This document shows, one piece after another, positions 18,110 to 27,425 of a stretch of 64,000 nt of DNA. Position 1 is the stretch's first letter, and every line of letters begins with the position of its first letter. The notes beneath the pieces are model-generated. The model was not told where the DNA came from and did no database searches. It worked only from the letters and a program-made list of their open reading frames with translations. The stretch lies in assembly GCA_963749825.1 (NCBI GenBank), contig CAVVOI010000012.1, forward strand, positions 992,001 through 1,056,000, read 5' to 3'. A program made the translations under genes and the position numbers. The DNA is from UBA11865 sp963749825. GTDB taxonomy: Bacteria > Chloroflexota > Anaerolineae > Promineifilales > Promineifilaceae.

Positions 18110-18342
18110 ACAAATATGGCGTCAAATTCCAGTTATCGCGTGTGGGCCATTATGATCTTTGGCAAAGGCTGCCGAAATAATTGTGCTGAAGTTTGAGGTG
18201 TCAGCATCCCGAAACAATCGTGCAAGGATTGGGATGACCTAGCCATTTTAACACAAACCGCTGGAGGGGCGAAGAATTGGAAGTCTGATTCCAGGGCAAT
18301 ATTTCTGGCAGCTGAATCGTTGGCCGATTAATTTTTTGATAC

Positions 18343-19416
18343 TTAGCATCGTCGGTATTGTATGACCGGATCAGGCTTGCTTTCTATCTCCGCCAGGTTG
18401 GTCGCCACCAGTTCACCTCGCTGGTATAAGTACTCTACATGCGCCCCGGCTTCTTCCAAGGCAAGCAGGATATGGTAATTATGAACCGGACCGAAGAGTT
18501 CGCGGCTTATCTCGGCTGTCGTTTTCGGTTGGCTGCATATCTCCAACACCTGCTCCAGTCTTTCATCGTGCACATGCTTGATCTCCCCAATGCGCCCGGC
18601 CAAATCGTTCATGGCGTCTTCGTGCCCGCCTAGCGCTAGCCGGATGCCATTCAAAGCCTGGATATTATCCAGGGAATCAAGATAGTGACCTAAGCCCATA
18701 TTATTGGTAATGCTTTCGGGTGCTTGGTGCGGAGAAGTCCGGGATAAAACGTGGTCGGCCGTCAAGAGGATATCGTCTATGCGCAAACAAACCTGACCCG
18801 GGCAATGACCAGGAACATGGTAGGCGAAAATACGGTCGTTTAACCCTACGATAGTCGAGGATTGAAATTGGGGTTTGTTCGAGATTCTATCCTGACAGCT
18901 TGAATCGGCCTGGAAACCATTTTCGCCCAACGAAATCTGCACAGGCGTCGAATGATAGATTCCCTTGGCGAACAGATACATTGCCATTATATTTTTGCAT
19001 TCGCCAACCGGCACCCCTGCTCTTTTCAAAAAATTCTCTAGCAAGCGCGAGGCCACGATCACCCGATGCTCATAATGAGATAAAATCCGGCGATCGAGGA
19101 GGTGGACGCCGATTGGCGCTTGACTGAATTGGCGTACGAATGGCAAGCCTCCAAAGTGATCGATATGGCCATGGGTAATGAGTATCGCGGACAGGTTTTC
19201 TAGATTAGCCGGCTCACCATAAATCTCTTCTATCGCCTCAAGACCGGCCAAAAGGTCGCGATTAGAGCGATCCATCCCTGAACCACAATCGACCAGAATT
19301 CGTTGTTGGCCGTCGCTGATGAAGTATATATTGGCCACTAGTTCAGGAAATGCGCGAACAGGGAAAGTATAGATAGTGCATCCGGACGAAGAAATGTATC
19401 TACTGACGATTTCCAT
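18343..19416 (-). CDS. Metallo-beta-lactamase-fold hydrolase
   Basis: A 357-aa protein with the zinc motif HGHIDH (about 79-84, ILITHGHIDHFGG), further ligand motifs YHVPGHCPGQVCL (about 195) and TADHVL, and a C-terminal winged-helix-like region (about 270-335, EIKHVHDERLEQVLEICSQPKTTAEISRELFG). This layout matches LACTB2/glyoxalase-II-like MBL hydrolases. The substrate cannot be told. A TATAAT box at 19423-19428 lies 6 nt before the ATG, suggesting a leaderless transcript. Confidence 0.88.
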   Translation of the reverse strand: MEIVSRYISSSGCTIYTFPVRAFPELVANIYFISDGQQRILVDCGSGMDRSNRDLLAGLEAIEEIYGEPANLENLSAILITHGHIDHFGGLPFVRQFSQAPIGVHLLDRRILSHYEHRVIVASRLLENFLKRAGVPVGECKNIMAMYLFAKGIYHSTPVQISLGENGFQADSSCQDRISNKPQFQSSTIVGLNDRIFAYHVPGHCPGQVCLRIDDILLTADHVLSRTSPHQAPESITNNMGLGHYLDSLDNIQALNGIRLALGGHEDAMNDLAGRIGEIKHVHDERLEQVLEICSQPKTTAEISRELFGPVHNYHILLALEEAGAHVEYLYQRGELVATNLAEIESKPDPVIQYRRC

Positions 19417-19422
19417 AAGCCG

Positions 19423-19428
19423 ATTATA
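19423..19428 (-). promoter_or_regulatory. -10 box adjoining the MBL gene start
   Basis: TATAAT on the minus strand, separated by 6 nt from the ATG at 19416. The transcript would begin at or within a base or two of the start codon. No good -35 at 17 bp. Confidence 0.4.
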
Positions 19429-19638
19429 TTCTTTTAATCAGGAGGTTGCCGCTGTTATGGTGCCGGATTTTGGCGATTACATTGAAACCAGGTAAAAAAA
19501 CGACACATAAGCTAAATCAAATCAAATTTCCGATTTCAGCCTGTAATCTAAACGTTGGCTGGTATCCCTTGGCGACCAGTCGGCTATTGATAAGTTTGAT
19601 CTTTCCATCTCCCGTGGCTTGAATATGGATTAGGTCGA

Positions 19639-20265
19639 TTACATCGTCCGCAGAACGGCTCGTACCGGGCTTCCATCACCCCCGGCGATCTTAAGGGGCA
19701 TGGCCACCAGTTCATATATGCCGTCTGGGACTTCCCTTAAGTCCAACCATTCCAATATGGCAATGTTTTGCCGCCGAAGGGCGTGATGACCGTCTAGAGA
19801 TTTGCTATTCGCATCATCCATGGAAGGCCCATCACTGCCATACAAGCATATGCCCAAGTTACCTAAATACTCGGCTAAGGCAAGGCTAGGATAGGCATAT
19901 GCTTCTGGAAATTGGTCTGGTGAGTAGTCACCGGCTTCCGATCGCACCAGCAGACGTCGAGCGCGGCTTATATCGTAGCCTTCTAAATCTTCCGGTTCCA
20001 ATGGACCGGCTCTTTTGGCGGAGGTGACGACTTGAGCTGCACCCCAATAAAGCTCTAGATCAAGCTCATCTATGGCTTGTCCCCCTTCAGTAAAGTGCAA
20101 AGGTGCATCAACGTGGGTACCAGTGTGTGCGCTCATGGTTAGAGTCGTCAAATTAACAGCCTCACCCTGATCAAGATTTAGGACACGCTCAATTTGGTAC
20201 GCCGTGTCACCCGGCCAAACGGTCATGCCAGGTCCAAGAGTACGACTTATGTCAAATATCCTCAT
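19639..20265 (-). CDS. Kynurenine formamidase-like cyclase
   Basis: A 208-aa cyclase-family metal hydrolase. The metal-binding motif HTGTHVDAPLHF is at about 47-58, preceded by DISRTLGPGMTVWPGD, and followed by GSDGPSMDD ... HHALRRQNIAILEWLDL. This is the KynB fold, which hydrolyses N-formylkynurenine; related proteins hydrolyse other amides or lactones. No other kynurenine gene is nearby, so the substrate is uncertain. AGGA lies 7 nt before the ATG, and a strong promoter lies at 20310-20338. Confidence 0.9.
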   Translation of the reverse strand: MRIFDISRTLGPGMTVWPGDTAYQIERVLNLDQGEAVNLTTLTMSAHTGTHVDAPLHFTEGGQAIDELDLELYWGAAQVVTSAKRAGPLEPEDLEGYDISRARRLLVRSEAGDYSPDQFPEAYAYPSLALAEYLGNLGICLYGSDGPSMDDANSKSLDGHHALRRQNIAILEWLDLREVPDGIYELVAMPLKIAGGDGSPVRAVLRTM

Positions 20266-20309
20266 AACTCATCCTTTCTTTGCACACCGATCCGATATTC
20301 CTACAAAAA

Positions 20310-20338
20310 AGTATAGTGATGGGATTTTAACCGGTCAA
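20310..20338 (-). promoter_or_regulatory. Sigma-70-type promoter of the cyclase gene
   Basis: TTGACC (20333-20338) and TATACT (20310-20315) on the minus strand, spaced by 17 nt, giving a start near 20303 and a ~38-nt leader before the ATG at 20265. One of the best consensus promoters in the window. Confidence 0.7.
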
Positions 20339-20400
20339 CGATATAGATCCTTCCACCCGCACAAACCGGAATCTGGGACATTTTCGGTACGGCCGCATAA

Positions 20401-20428
20401 TTGTTTTCATTCCAATTTATGCTATAAC
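20401..20428 (+). promoter_or_regulatory. Extended -10 promoter of the GHL10-like gene
   Basis: TTGTTT (20401-20406) and TATAAC (20423-20428), spaced by 16 nt, with TGC just before the -10. The ATG at 20437 is only 8 nt past the -10 box, so the message would be leaderless or nearly so. Confidence 0.5.
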
Positions 20429-20436
20429 CTCAGGCT

Positions 20437-21774
20437 ATGTGGCAAACTAGGCAAAAGCTATTTTTGTTCGTTGGTTTACTGGCTAGCCTGCTGGTGATCA
20501 TTGGCGTTGCAGTCGTTGCCAGCAGCCAGCCAAACGATGACAGGATAACGCACATGCCCTTTGTCATCATGGCGCCAACGCCGACACCATCCCCAACTCC
20601 CACTCCTAAACCAAGCCAAAAAGTAGAATTCCGCGGTCTGTGGGTCACTCGATACGATTGGACTACGGCGACAGGAGCAGATCCAAATAAAATTGATGAA
20701 ATCGTCAATAATGCGGCACTTGCCGGATTCAACGTTATCCTCTTCCAGGTTAGAGGCGAAGCCGATGCTTATTATGCTTCTAGTTTGGAACCCTGGTCTA
20801 AACGATTAAGCGGGACATGGGGCCAGAATCCCGGTTGGGATCCACTAGCCACGATGATCCAGAAAGCCCATGCCAAAGGCATTCAGGTCCATGCTTACAT
20901 CAACACCTACCCTGTCTTGCTTGGCTGTGATACCGGTCCATTAACAAGTCCACAACATTTTTATTATTCAATCAAAAACCAACATGGCGAAAAGGATGGT
21001 AAACTTCGCGGCTTGATGTGGACCAGTGGGGGATCTGTAGCTTGTAGCAGCAGCGATTACCAAAGATCTTCTCCTGCATCCCTTTTTAATGACGATCACT
21101 TGCTTGCGGTGGCTGCAGATATCTTACGATATGACGTCGATGGGCTGCACCTTGACCATATTCGTTATGCATCGGGGACCTCTTGCGATCCGGTTAGCTT
21201 GTGCCGCTACTATGGGCAAGCTGAAAATTGCAGCCAAAACTACAGTTGTCCCTTGGCCAACAGTGGCTACAAAGATTGGCAGCGCGCCCAGGTCAATGGG
21301 ACCGTCAATAAGTTTTACCAATTAGTGGCCAATCGTAAAGAAAATCTATGGCTCTCGGCCGCTGTTTGGCCGACTTACGTAGACTATTGGGGCTGGGGAT
21401 ACAGCCAAGGGTACCACGATTATTACCAGGATTCGAAAGCCTGGTTGCGCGATGATTACATCGATGGCATCATGCCCATGATTTACAGTTGGAATACGAC
21501 AACTGATCCCTTCCGTCTCGATCGGTGGAAAACTTTGGTTGCCAATTACCAAAACTCCAGCGCCGGTCGTTACGTGATACCGGGAATCGGAGGCACGGCT
21601 TTTCTCTCTTTCTCGGAGATCGAAGCCCGGATTAATTACGCCCGACAGGTTGGCGCCATCGGGCACGCTATTTTCTCTTACGGTTATATGAATCAATACC
21701 AATACTTCGACGATCTCGCGGCCGGTCCATATTCGGAACCGGCTTCCGTTCCAAATATCCCCTGGCACCAATAA
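20437..21774 (+). CDS. GHL10-family glycoside hydrolase-like protein, surface-anchored
   Basis: A 445-aa protein with an N-terminal signal anchor (about 8-28), then MPFVIM and a TPTPSPTPTP linker (about 38-62). The catalytic TIM-barrel-like domain follows (EFRGLWVTRYDW ... IVNNAALAGFNVILFQVRGEADAYY ... HAKGIQVHAYINTYPV ... DILRYDVDGLHLDHIRYA ... GIMPMIYSWN). This is the GHL10/DUF187 family, thought to cleave glycans. It starts a rightward group with glycosyltransferases, so it may trim the same surface glycan. Confidence 0.88.
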   Translation: MWQTRQKLFLFVGLLASLLVIIGVAVVASSQPNDDRITHMPFVIMAPTPTPSPTPTPKPSQKVEFRGLWVTRYDWTTATGADPNKIDEIVNNAALAGFNVILFQVRGEADAYYASSLEPWSKRLSGTWGQNPGWDPLATMIQKAHAKGIQVHAYINTYPVLLGCDTGPLTSPQHFYYSIKNQHGEKDGKLRGLMWTSGGSVACSSSDYQRSSPASLFNDDHLLAVAADILRYDVDGLHLDHIRYASGTSCDPVSLCRYYGQAENCSQNYSCPLANSGYKDWQRAQVNGTVNKFYQLVANRKENLWLSAAVWPTYVDYWGWGYSQGYHDYYQDSKAWLRDDYIDGIMPMIYSWNTTTDPFRLDRWKTLVANYQNSSAGRYVIPGIGGTAFLSFSEIEARINYARQVGAIGHAIFSYGYMNQYQYFDDLAAGPYSEPASVPNIPWHQ

Positions 21775-21821
21775 GCAGATAATTTACCGAGATATCATTT
21801 TATTGGGTATGAGTTGTTTGC

Positions 21822-22193
21822 ATGTCCCCAGAAAATAAAACAACCGGCGCAAATCCAAGTGAAATCCTGGAACCGGCAACCGATGAGCCAGTTGGCTCTC
21901 TTGCCCAAGTCGAGGAAAAAAGTCAAGGCGGCGATCAAGAGCGTCCACAACGTTTAAATGATTTAGGTGGGCGGGCGATTTTAACTCTTCAAGGCGCCTA
22001 TGATAAGCTGGTTGGCGGTCGGATAACCCAGATCCAATCTCAACTAGTCGACCAAGATAGGGAACTGTCAGAAACTGCTCATGACGTGGCCGAATTATCG
22101 ACCCAAATCACCCAGATGAATCGCCGCCTGCAGGAGTTAGAAGAGCGTCTGGCCCACTTAGAATCCGGCCCTACTGCGGCCGAAGGCGAATGA
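21822..22193 (+). CDS. Hypothetical protein with C-terminal coiled coil
   Basis: A 123-aa acidic protein. The first ~50 residues look disordered; about 70-115 form a heptad coiled coil (QSQLVDQDRELSETAHDVAE ... MNRRLQELEERLAHLE). It has no membrane segment or enzyme motif. Its stop overlaps the ATG of the next glycosyltransferase (ATGA), so it is in the same operon. It may tether glycosyltransferases into a complex; this is inference. Confidence 0.7.
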   Translation: MSPENKTTGANPSEILEPATDEPVGSLAQVEEKSQGGDQERPQRLNDLGGRAILTLQGAYDKLVGGRITQIQSQLVDQDRELSETAHDVAELSTQITQMNRRLQELEERLAHLESGPTAAEGE

Positions 22194-23464
22194 GGTCAGA
22201 TGTGGAGGTGTCAGCACCTAAGCAAATCGATCAAAGATTAGCCGATCCCTCACTAAAACTAGGCGTGCGACCACTCCGCATCGCCTACATTAGCCCGCTC
22301 CCACCAATCCGCTCTGGCATAGCTGACTATAGTTGGGATTTGTTACCTTTTCTGGCGGAGAACGCTTCAATTACGCTATTCGCCGAGCAACCGAATGATG
22401 TTGCCCCGCTCGTAAAGAAAAGTTTTCCACTTCTGCCAATCAGCGTCTATTCAGAGCACCGTTCTTCCTTCGATCTCACCCTCTATCATATGGGCAATAG
22501 TCTCCATCACCGGTCTATTTACCAGACTGCACTACGCTATCCAGGCGTTGTTGTCTTACACGATTACGGCTTGCACCATTTCATCGCTGCCTCCACTGGC
22601 AGTGATGCAGAATATTCAAAGTATGTACGCGAGTTGGCATATGTTCAAGGGTCTGAAGGCGCCAACCGTGCCTGGCGAATCCGATATAATCAAGAGCCTT
22701 ATCCATTATTCGAATTACCATTGAATGACCGGTTGATCGACCGTAGCTTGGGAATCATCGTTCATAGTCAAGCAAACAAAGAAAAGCTCCGTGCAAATCA
22801 CCCAACTCGGCCGGTTGCTTTAGTCCCCATGCAGATCCCAATCATCGAAGCCCGATCCCGCCGCGATGAACTGGATCTCCCTGCAGGCGCACTCATATTT
22901 GCCACTACAGGCTATATAACGGCTGAAAGACGAATGGAACTGGCTCTGCGCGCTTTCTCCGGCTTACTCCAATCTTACCCCAACTCCGTCTATCTGATAG
23001 TTGGCCAGGTACATGACGAGATTGGTCTAACTTCAATCATTGCTGATCTTGGTTTGCAGGACAAGGTTCACGTTAAAGGCTTCGCGCCAGATAAGCAGAG
23101 CTTTGTCGATTGGATGGCAACGGCCGATGTGATCGTTAACTTACGTTACCCAACCGTTGGTGAGACATCAGCATCAGCTTTAAGAGCTATGGCGGCCGGC
23201 CGGCCGGTTATCGTCTTCGATCACGGGACCTATAGCGAATTGCCAGACGAAACCTGTTTGAAAATCCCACCGATGGATGACGCGGCGCTCCTGGCGGGGA
23301 TGTTGTATTTAGCATCCAGCCAGGAACGAAGAGAGAGATTAGGCCAGCTGGCTATTACTCAGATCAGAGAACAGCATGATCCAATTGGGATTGCTAAGCA
23401 AACCATCTCATTCTTTCACGAATTATTCGCTTCAATTGACAGGCGATACGGAGGTGTATCGTGA
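22190..23464 (+). CDS. GT4-like glycosyltransferase
   Basis: A 424-aa cytosolic glycosyltransferase with a GT-B fold. The N-terminal Rossmann half starts at RIAYISPLPPIRSGIADYSWDLLPFL (about 30). The C-terminal nucleotide-sugar half includes IFATTGYITAERRMELALRAF, VKGFAPDKQSFVDWMATADVIVNLRYPTVGETSASALRAMAAGRPVIVFDHG (about 300-350), in which the second acidic residue of the usual E-x7-E is replaced by Ala (ETSASALRA). It overlaps the preceding coiled-coil gene by 4 nt. The sugar donor and acceptor are unknown. Confidence 0.88.
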   Translation: MRSDVEVSAPKQIDQRLADPSLKLGVRPLRIAYISPLPPIRSGIADYSWDLLPFLAENASITLFAEQPNDVAPLVKKSFPLLPISVYSEHRSSFDLTLYHMGNSLHHRSIYQTALRYPGVVVLHDYGLHHFIAASTGSDAEYSKYVRELAYVQGSEGANRAWRIRYNQEPYPLFELPLNDRLIDRSLGIIVHSQANKEKLRANHPTRPVALVPMQIPIIEARSRRDELDLPAGALIFATTGYITAERRMELALRAFSGLLQSYPNSVYLIVGQVHDEIGLTSIIADLGLQDKVHVKGFAPDKQSFVDWMATADVIVNLRYPTVGETSASALRAMAAGRPVIVFDHGTYSELPDETCLKIPPMDDAALLAGMLYLASSQERRERLGQLAITQIREQHDPIGIAKQTISFFHELFASIDRRYGGVS

Positions 23465-23507
23465 AGCGATGCCACGACACAGATAGGCTTTTAGCCGAGC
23501 ATTAACC

Positions 23508-25676
23508 ATGACCAGCCCTATTTTTTCTAACCTGGTAGCCATATTGGTATTGGTTGTTGCCTGTTATATCCTCGGCAGGCTTCTAATTCCTTTTTTCGCT
23601 GACGCGAGTGGGCAACTGGAAGGTGACTGGCTCACTTTGGCATTTGCCAGCCTGACCCTGGGCATCACGCTGATCGGTTGGTTGGGCCTGATTCTCGCTG
23701 AAGTGGGATGGTTTTCGATTGAATTGTTGGCCGCTGTATGGTTAGCGGCCATTCTAATTCTGGCCAGCGCCAGCTTTCGAAGTCGCCGGCAAAGTCAGCC
23801 TGCAATAACTTCTGAGAGTGTAGAACAACTAGTCGACCGTTTTAACCTTCCCGGTTGGGTCCAGTATGTCTTACTTATTGGTTGGCTCGTTGCCGCCAGT
23901 TGGCTTTTCTTCCGGCCGCATGAATACGTCCTTGGGGCCGCCGATGCCGGTGTTTATGTCAACCTGGCGGCAAATATCAACAAAACCGGTAAGATCCTCA
24001 TCGATGATCCTGCCCTCGCGGATTTGGATCCTGCCTTGTACCCGGCGTTACTTCGCCAGCTACCACCACAAGACCAGGCATCAGGCGTTGCCCCTTATTA
24101 TATTTTTCCCGGTTTCTATGTTACCAGTTCACCGGCTGGCAGAATCACACCCCAATTCTATCCTCTCCATGCTGTCTGGCAGGCTATCGCCTTCGGCATG
24201 GCAAATGTGAAAGCAGCTTTGCTCATGACTGGCCTATGGGCTGTATTAGGTAGTCTGGCAGTCTATCTGTCGGTACGGCGGATAGCCGGTTGGGAAGCCG
24301 CATTTTTAGGATTATTGGGTCTAACCATAAACGCTCTGCAAGTGTGGTTTGCCCGTTACCCTACGACTGAAGCATTGACACAATTTTTGTTGTGGACTGC
24401 CATCTGGAGCCTCATGACATGGCTGAAAGGGGAAAAGCCTCTGGCACTGTGGGGTTTTTTAGCCGGAGTGACCCTCGGGGAAGTTTTTCTTACTCGTATT
24501 GATACCTATTTCTTGTTAGCCTTACCCATAGGGGTCTTCCTTTGGCTACACTGGAGTGGGCGCTGGCGACGCCAACACCTTTGGTTTTTCGGGCCGGTTA
24601 CTTTACTGACAATTCATTCATTATTGCACGCCTGGCAGCAAAGCAGGCCCTATTTTGTGGGCATTTTTGCCTATGGTCTCAGGCTTCTCGAGCGAAACTG
24701 GATGCTGCTCTTATTTGCCCTCATCATTTGTATCGCGATCCTAATATTCGTTGGCCGCCATCATGGGCAATTAAACCAACTGGGTCGCTATAAAATACCT
24801 TTGCTCTGGGTTCCCGCGCTGATCGTGCTGCTTCTGGTTGCTTATGGCTATTTCATCCGGCCTAATATTGGTCTTGTCGAAACAACAAGGGAATATTGGT
24901 ATGGTGGCGAGCAAATCCCGGCCGGTATGGACAAACAGAATTTGGTCAGGTTAGGATGGTACCTGACTCCCTTCAGTATCGCCTTAGCTACTGCCGGCAT
25001 TTGCCTGATGTTGCTGGAAATCAACCGACAAACGGTGGTCATTATTTTTGTCGGCCTACTCTTTTCATTGCTTTACCTGTGGCGCATTCAGGCAAATCCC
25101 CACCAGATCTATACCATGCGCCGCTATGTTCCGGTGGTTCTACCATTTGCTATGGTCGCCATTGCCTACTTCCTTGACTGGCTGTTTCAAAGCAATCAAC
25201 GCTGGCTTCGGCTAGTTGGGATTATGCTGGGATTAGCCTGGCTCTTCATGCTTGGTTTTTCAGCAAAGGAATACATTAAACAAGTCGATTATGCGGGCAT
25301 ACTGGCTCAATTAGAAAATCTCGATGAGCAACTGGAAAAGGATTCCATCCTGATTTTCAACGATTCCTCTCTCATATCTCAAGGTGATCTGTTGGGTACG
25401 CCCCTCCGCTTTTTGTTCGGCCATGATGTATTCACCCTTCGCCATGCGGAATTGTTGGACGAAGTTGCCTTTCACAAAACAATAGAAGGCTGGCTGGCGA
25501 ACGGCCGCCAGGTATACTGGATCGGCGATCCAGAGGTGTTATCATCCTACGATCTCGATCCAGGCCCAACTGTCCAGGCTACTATTAGCAGCTATCATTT
25601 AGAAGCCAGTTACGATAAGAAACCCAAACAATTAGCAAATCCAAGCTGGATACTTGACATAACGGCGATTCAATGA
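23508..25676 (+). CDS. Multi-pass GT-C-like membrane glycosyltransferase
   Basis: A 722-aa membrane protein with about 12-13 hydrophobic segments. After the first segments, a loop with FRPHEYVLGAADAGVYVNLAANI (about 142-164) carries an acidic residue where GT-C (GT39-like) enzymes bind lipid-phosphate sugars. A soluble tail follows from about 600 (LDEQLEKDSILIFNDSSL ... YWIGDPEVLSSYD). It probably transfers sugar from a polyprenyl phosphate on the outer face of the membrane. The family is called by topology and weak motifs only. Confidence 0.72.
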   Translation: MTSPIFSNLVAILVLVVACYILGRLLIPFFADASGQLEGDWLTLAFASLTLGITLIGWLGLILAEVGWFSIELLAAVWLAAILILASASFRSRRQSQPAITSESVEQLVDRFNLPGWVQYVLLIGWLVAASWLFFRPHEYVLGAADAGVYVNLAANINKTGKILIDDPALADLDPALYPALLRQLPPQDQASGVAPYYIFPGFYVTSSPAGRITPQFYPLHAVWQAIAFGMANVKAALLMTGLWAVLGSLAVYLSVRRIAGWEAAFLGLLGLTINALQVWFARYPTTEALTQFLLWTAIWSLMTWLKGEKPLALWGFLAGVTLGEVFLTRIDTYFLLALPIGVFLWLHWSGRWRRQHLWFFGPVTLLTIHSLLHAWQQSRPYFVGIFAYGLRLLERNWMLLLFALIICIAILIFVGRHHGQLNQLGRYKIPLLWVPALIVLLLVAYGYFIRPNIGLVETTREYWYGGEQIPAGMDKQNLVRLGWYLTPFSIALATAGICLMLLEINRQTVVIIFVGLLFSLLYLWRIQANPHQIYTMRRYVPVVLPFAMVAIAYFLDWLFQSNQRWLRLVGIMLGLAWLFMLGFSAKEYIKQVDYAGILAQLENLDEQLEKDSILIFNDSSLISQGDLLGTPLRFLFGHDVFTLRHAELLDEVAFHKTIEGWLANGRQVYWIGDPEVLSSYDLDPGPTVQATISSYHLEASYDKKPKQLANPSWILDITAIQ

Positions 25677-25799
25677 TGACCATTTTTCTCGTTTTTGTGT
25701 AACTGGCGCCACAGGCAATATGACTAGAATATAGGTCCTATGGGTTGCATTATACTTAAGGATACGAAAGGTCCTAGAGCGACTGAGAGAAGAAAAATC

Positions 25800-26213
25800 A
25801 TGGAAAAACAGGTAGCGAATGAAACGGAAGAGATTCTCAGTGTCGAAGAAATCATGGAAGCCATCCGCCAGAAAATTGGAGCCGGCGAAGGCTATGTAGA
25901 TGAGAGCCGGCAACAAATGGCCGCAGGACATCTGCCGGCCGAATTATACGAACACCTGGAAGAGGTTAGGTTGAGCTATGACAAGATCCAGCCAATGCCC
26001 CTTGTTTTACCCCCATCGGTTCCGGTATTAGGCGGAGTTCTGGCTTCAATACAACAAAAACTGCACGAACTAGTTCTCTATTATGTCAACCAATTGGCCG
26101 CTAACCAGATTCGGGTAAATGCCCATCTGCTTCGCTCCGTGGAGATCCTGGTTGAAGAGGCTGAGAAAGTCTTGGAAACGAACCAGAAGCATCAGGATCC
26201 TGGCGAAGAGTAG
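25800..26213 (+). CDS. Hypothetical helical protein in the glycan operon
   Basis: A 137-aa protein. The ATG at 25800 was preferred over an in-frame ATG at 25740, because the product then begins MEKQVANETEEILSVEEIME and the region before it is AT-rich leader with no ribosome site. It has an acidic N-terminus (SVEEIMEAIRQKIGAG), a middle PLVLPPSVPVLGGVLASIQQKLHELVLYYVNQLAANQIRVN, and a helical end. I do not recognise a family. Similar short proteins with this 'LPP ... LGxxLxxxQQKxHxLVxYYVNxLAxxQ' pattern accompany GT4 clusters. Confidence 0.65.
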   Translation: MEKQVANETEEILSVEEIMEAIRQKIGAGEGYVDESRQQMAAGHLPAELYEHLEEVRLSYDKIQPMPLVLPPSVPVLGGVLASIQQKLHELVLYYVNQLAANQIRVNAHLLRSVEILVEEAEKVLETNQKHQDPGEE

Positions 26214-26234
26214 CTAAAAAAAACCACCAAGACG

Positions 26235-27425
26235 ATGACCAAAATTGCTTTCATTACCCCCTGGTATGGTCTAAATGTGCCTGGCGGCGCCGAACAAGCG
26301 ACGCGAGGATTGGTCGAACATTTGAACCAGGCTAGCTTTCACGTGGAGGTTTGGACGACTTGCATTAAGGATTTTTATGCTGATTGGAGCCGCAATCATC
26401 ACAAACCTGGTGTAAGCCAAGTGAATGGCATTACCGTCCGTCGTTTCCCTGTTGAAGATCGAGATCGAACGATCTTTAACCAGCTTAATTGGCGACTGAT
26501 GAATGGCCTTAGCATTAAGTCCGATGAGGAACGCATTTTCATCGAAGAAATGATTCGAGCGCCATCCCTTTATGAGCATATTAGCCGTCATAAGGAAGAT
26601 TATTTGCTTTTCTTCGTACCTTATATGTTTTCGACGACTTTTTTTGGATGCCAGATCGCGCCAGCGCGTTCGGCCGTCATGACTACCCTCCATGATGAAG
26701 CCTATGCCTACCTGGATATCTACAAGGAACCGCTTACAAAGGTCAGAGCCCTCATATGCTTGACTGATGCAGAAAAAAATTTGGCCATAAGAATATTCGG
26801 GAAAAACGATAAACAGATTAGAAAGGTAATTGGTTACGGTCTAGATTCAGAAGTGGGGGCCGACCCTGATCGATTTAGAAAAAAGTTTGATATTGAAGGT
26901 CCATTCGTCCTTTATATGGGTCGCCGAGAAATGGGCAAAAATACGCCTCTTCTTCTCGATTATTGGAGACGATACTCTCAGCAGTCCACTAGAAATGAAA
27001 AACTCGTACTCATCGGACCCGGAGAAATCGCCTTGTCTGCTGCGGATAGACGAACGATCCTCGATCTAGGCTTCGTTTCCGAAGAGGACAAGCGCGACGC
27101 TTACGCGGCGGCGGGTGTCTTCTGCCACCCTTCAGTAAACGAAAGTTTTTCCATCGTCTTGATGGAAAGTTGGCTGGCGGGTACGCCTGCATTGGTGCAT
27201 GGCCAATGCGCAGTAAACTGGGAACATTGTCGGAAATCCAATGGGGGCCTCTACTTCACCAATTATCAAGAGTTTGTTGCCACCCTTGACTATTTATTAT
27301 GCCAGCCGGAGAAAACTTCTATCCTCGGCCGGCAAGGCCAACAATATGTTATCGATAATTACCAATGGCCAACCATTATCAATCAGTTTCAGGGATTGAT
27401 AGAAGAGCTGGTCGGCCATGAGTGA
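26235..27425 (+). CDS. GT4 glycosyltransferase
   Basis: A 396-aa GT-B enzyme. The N-terminus is KIAFITPWYGLNVPGGAEQATRGLVEHL, with the Gly-rich acceptor loop. The C-terminal half has FVLYMGRREMGKNTPLLLDYW (about 223-243) and FCHPSVNESFSIVLMESWLAGTPALV (about 296-321), the E-x7-E donor-binding signature. It overlaps the next glycosyltransferase gene by 8 nt, pointing to coupled expression. Confidence 0.92.
   Translation: MTKIAFITPWYGLNVPGGAEQATRGLVEHLNQASFHVEVWTTCIKDFYADWSRNHHKPGVSQVNGITVRRFPVEDRDRTIFNQLNWRLMNGLSIKSDEERIFIEEMIRAPSLYEHISRHKEDYLLFFVPYMFSTTFFGCQIAPARSAVMTTLHDEAYAYLDIYKEPLTKVRALICLTDAEKNLAIRIFGKNDKQIRKVIGYGLDSEVGADPDRFRKKFDIEGPFVLYMGRREMGKNTPLLLDYWRRYSQQSTRNEKLVLIGPGEIALSAADRRTILDLGFVSEEDKRDAYAAAGVFCHPSVNESFSIVLMESWLAGTPALVHGQCAVNWEHCRKSNGGLYFTNYQEFVATLDYLLCQPEKTSILGRQGQQYVIDNYQWPTIINQFQGLIEELVGHE

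Noticed and set aside
19517..19685. Frameshift extension of the cyclase
   Set aside because: Cyclases of this family normally end near GSPVRAVLR as here, so the extra frame is not its missing end.
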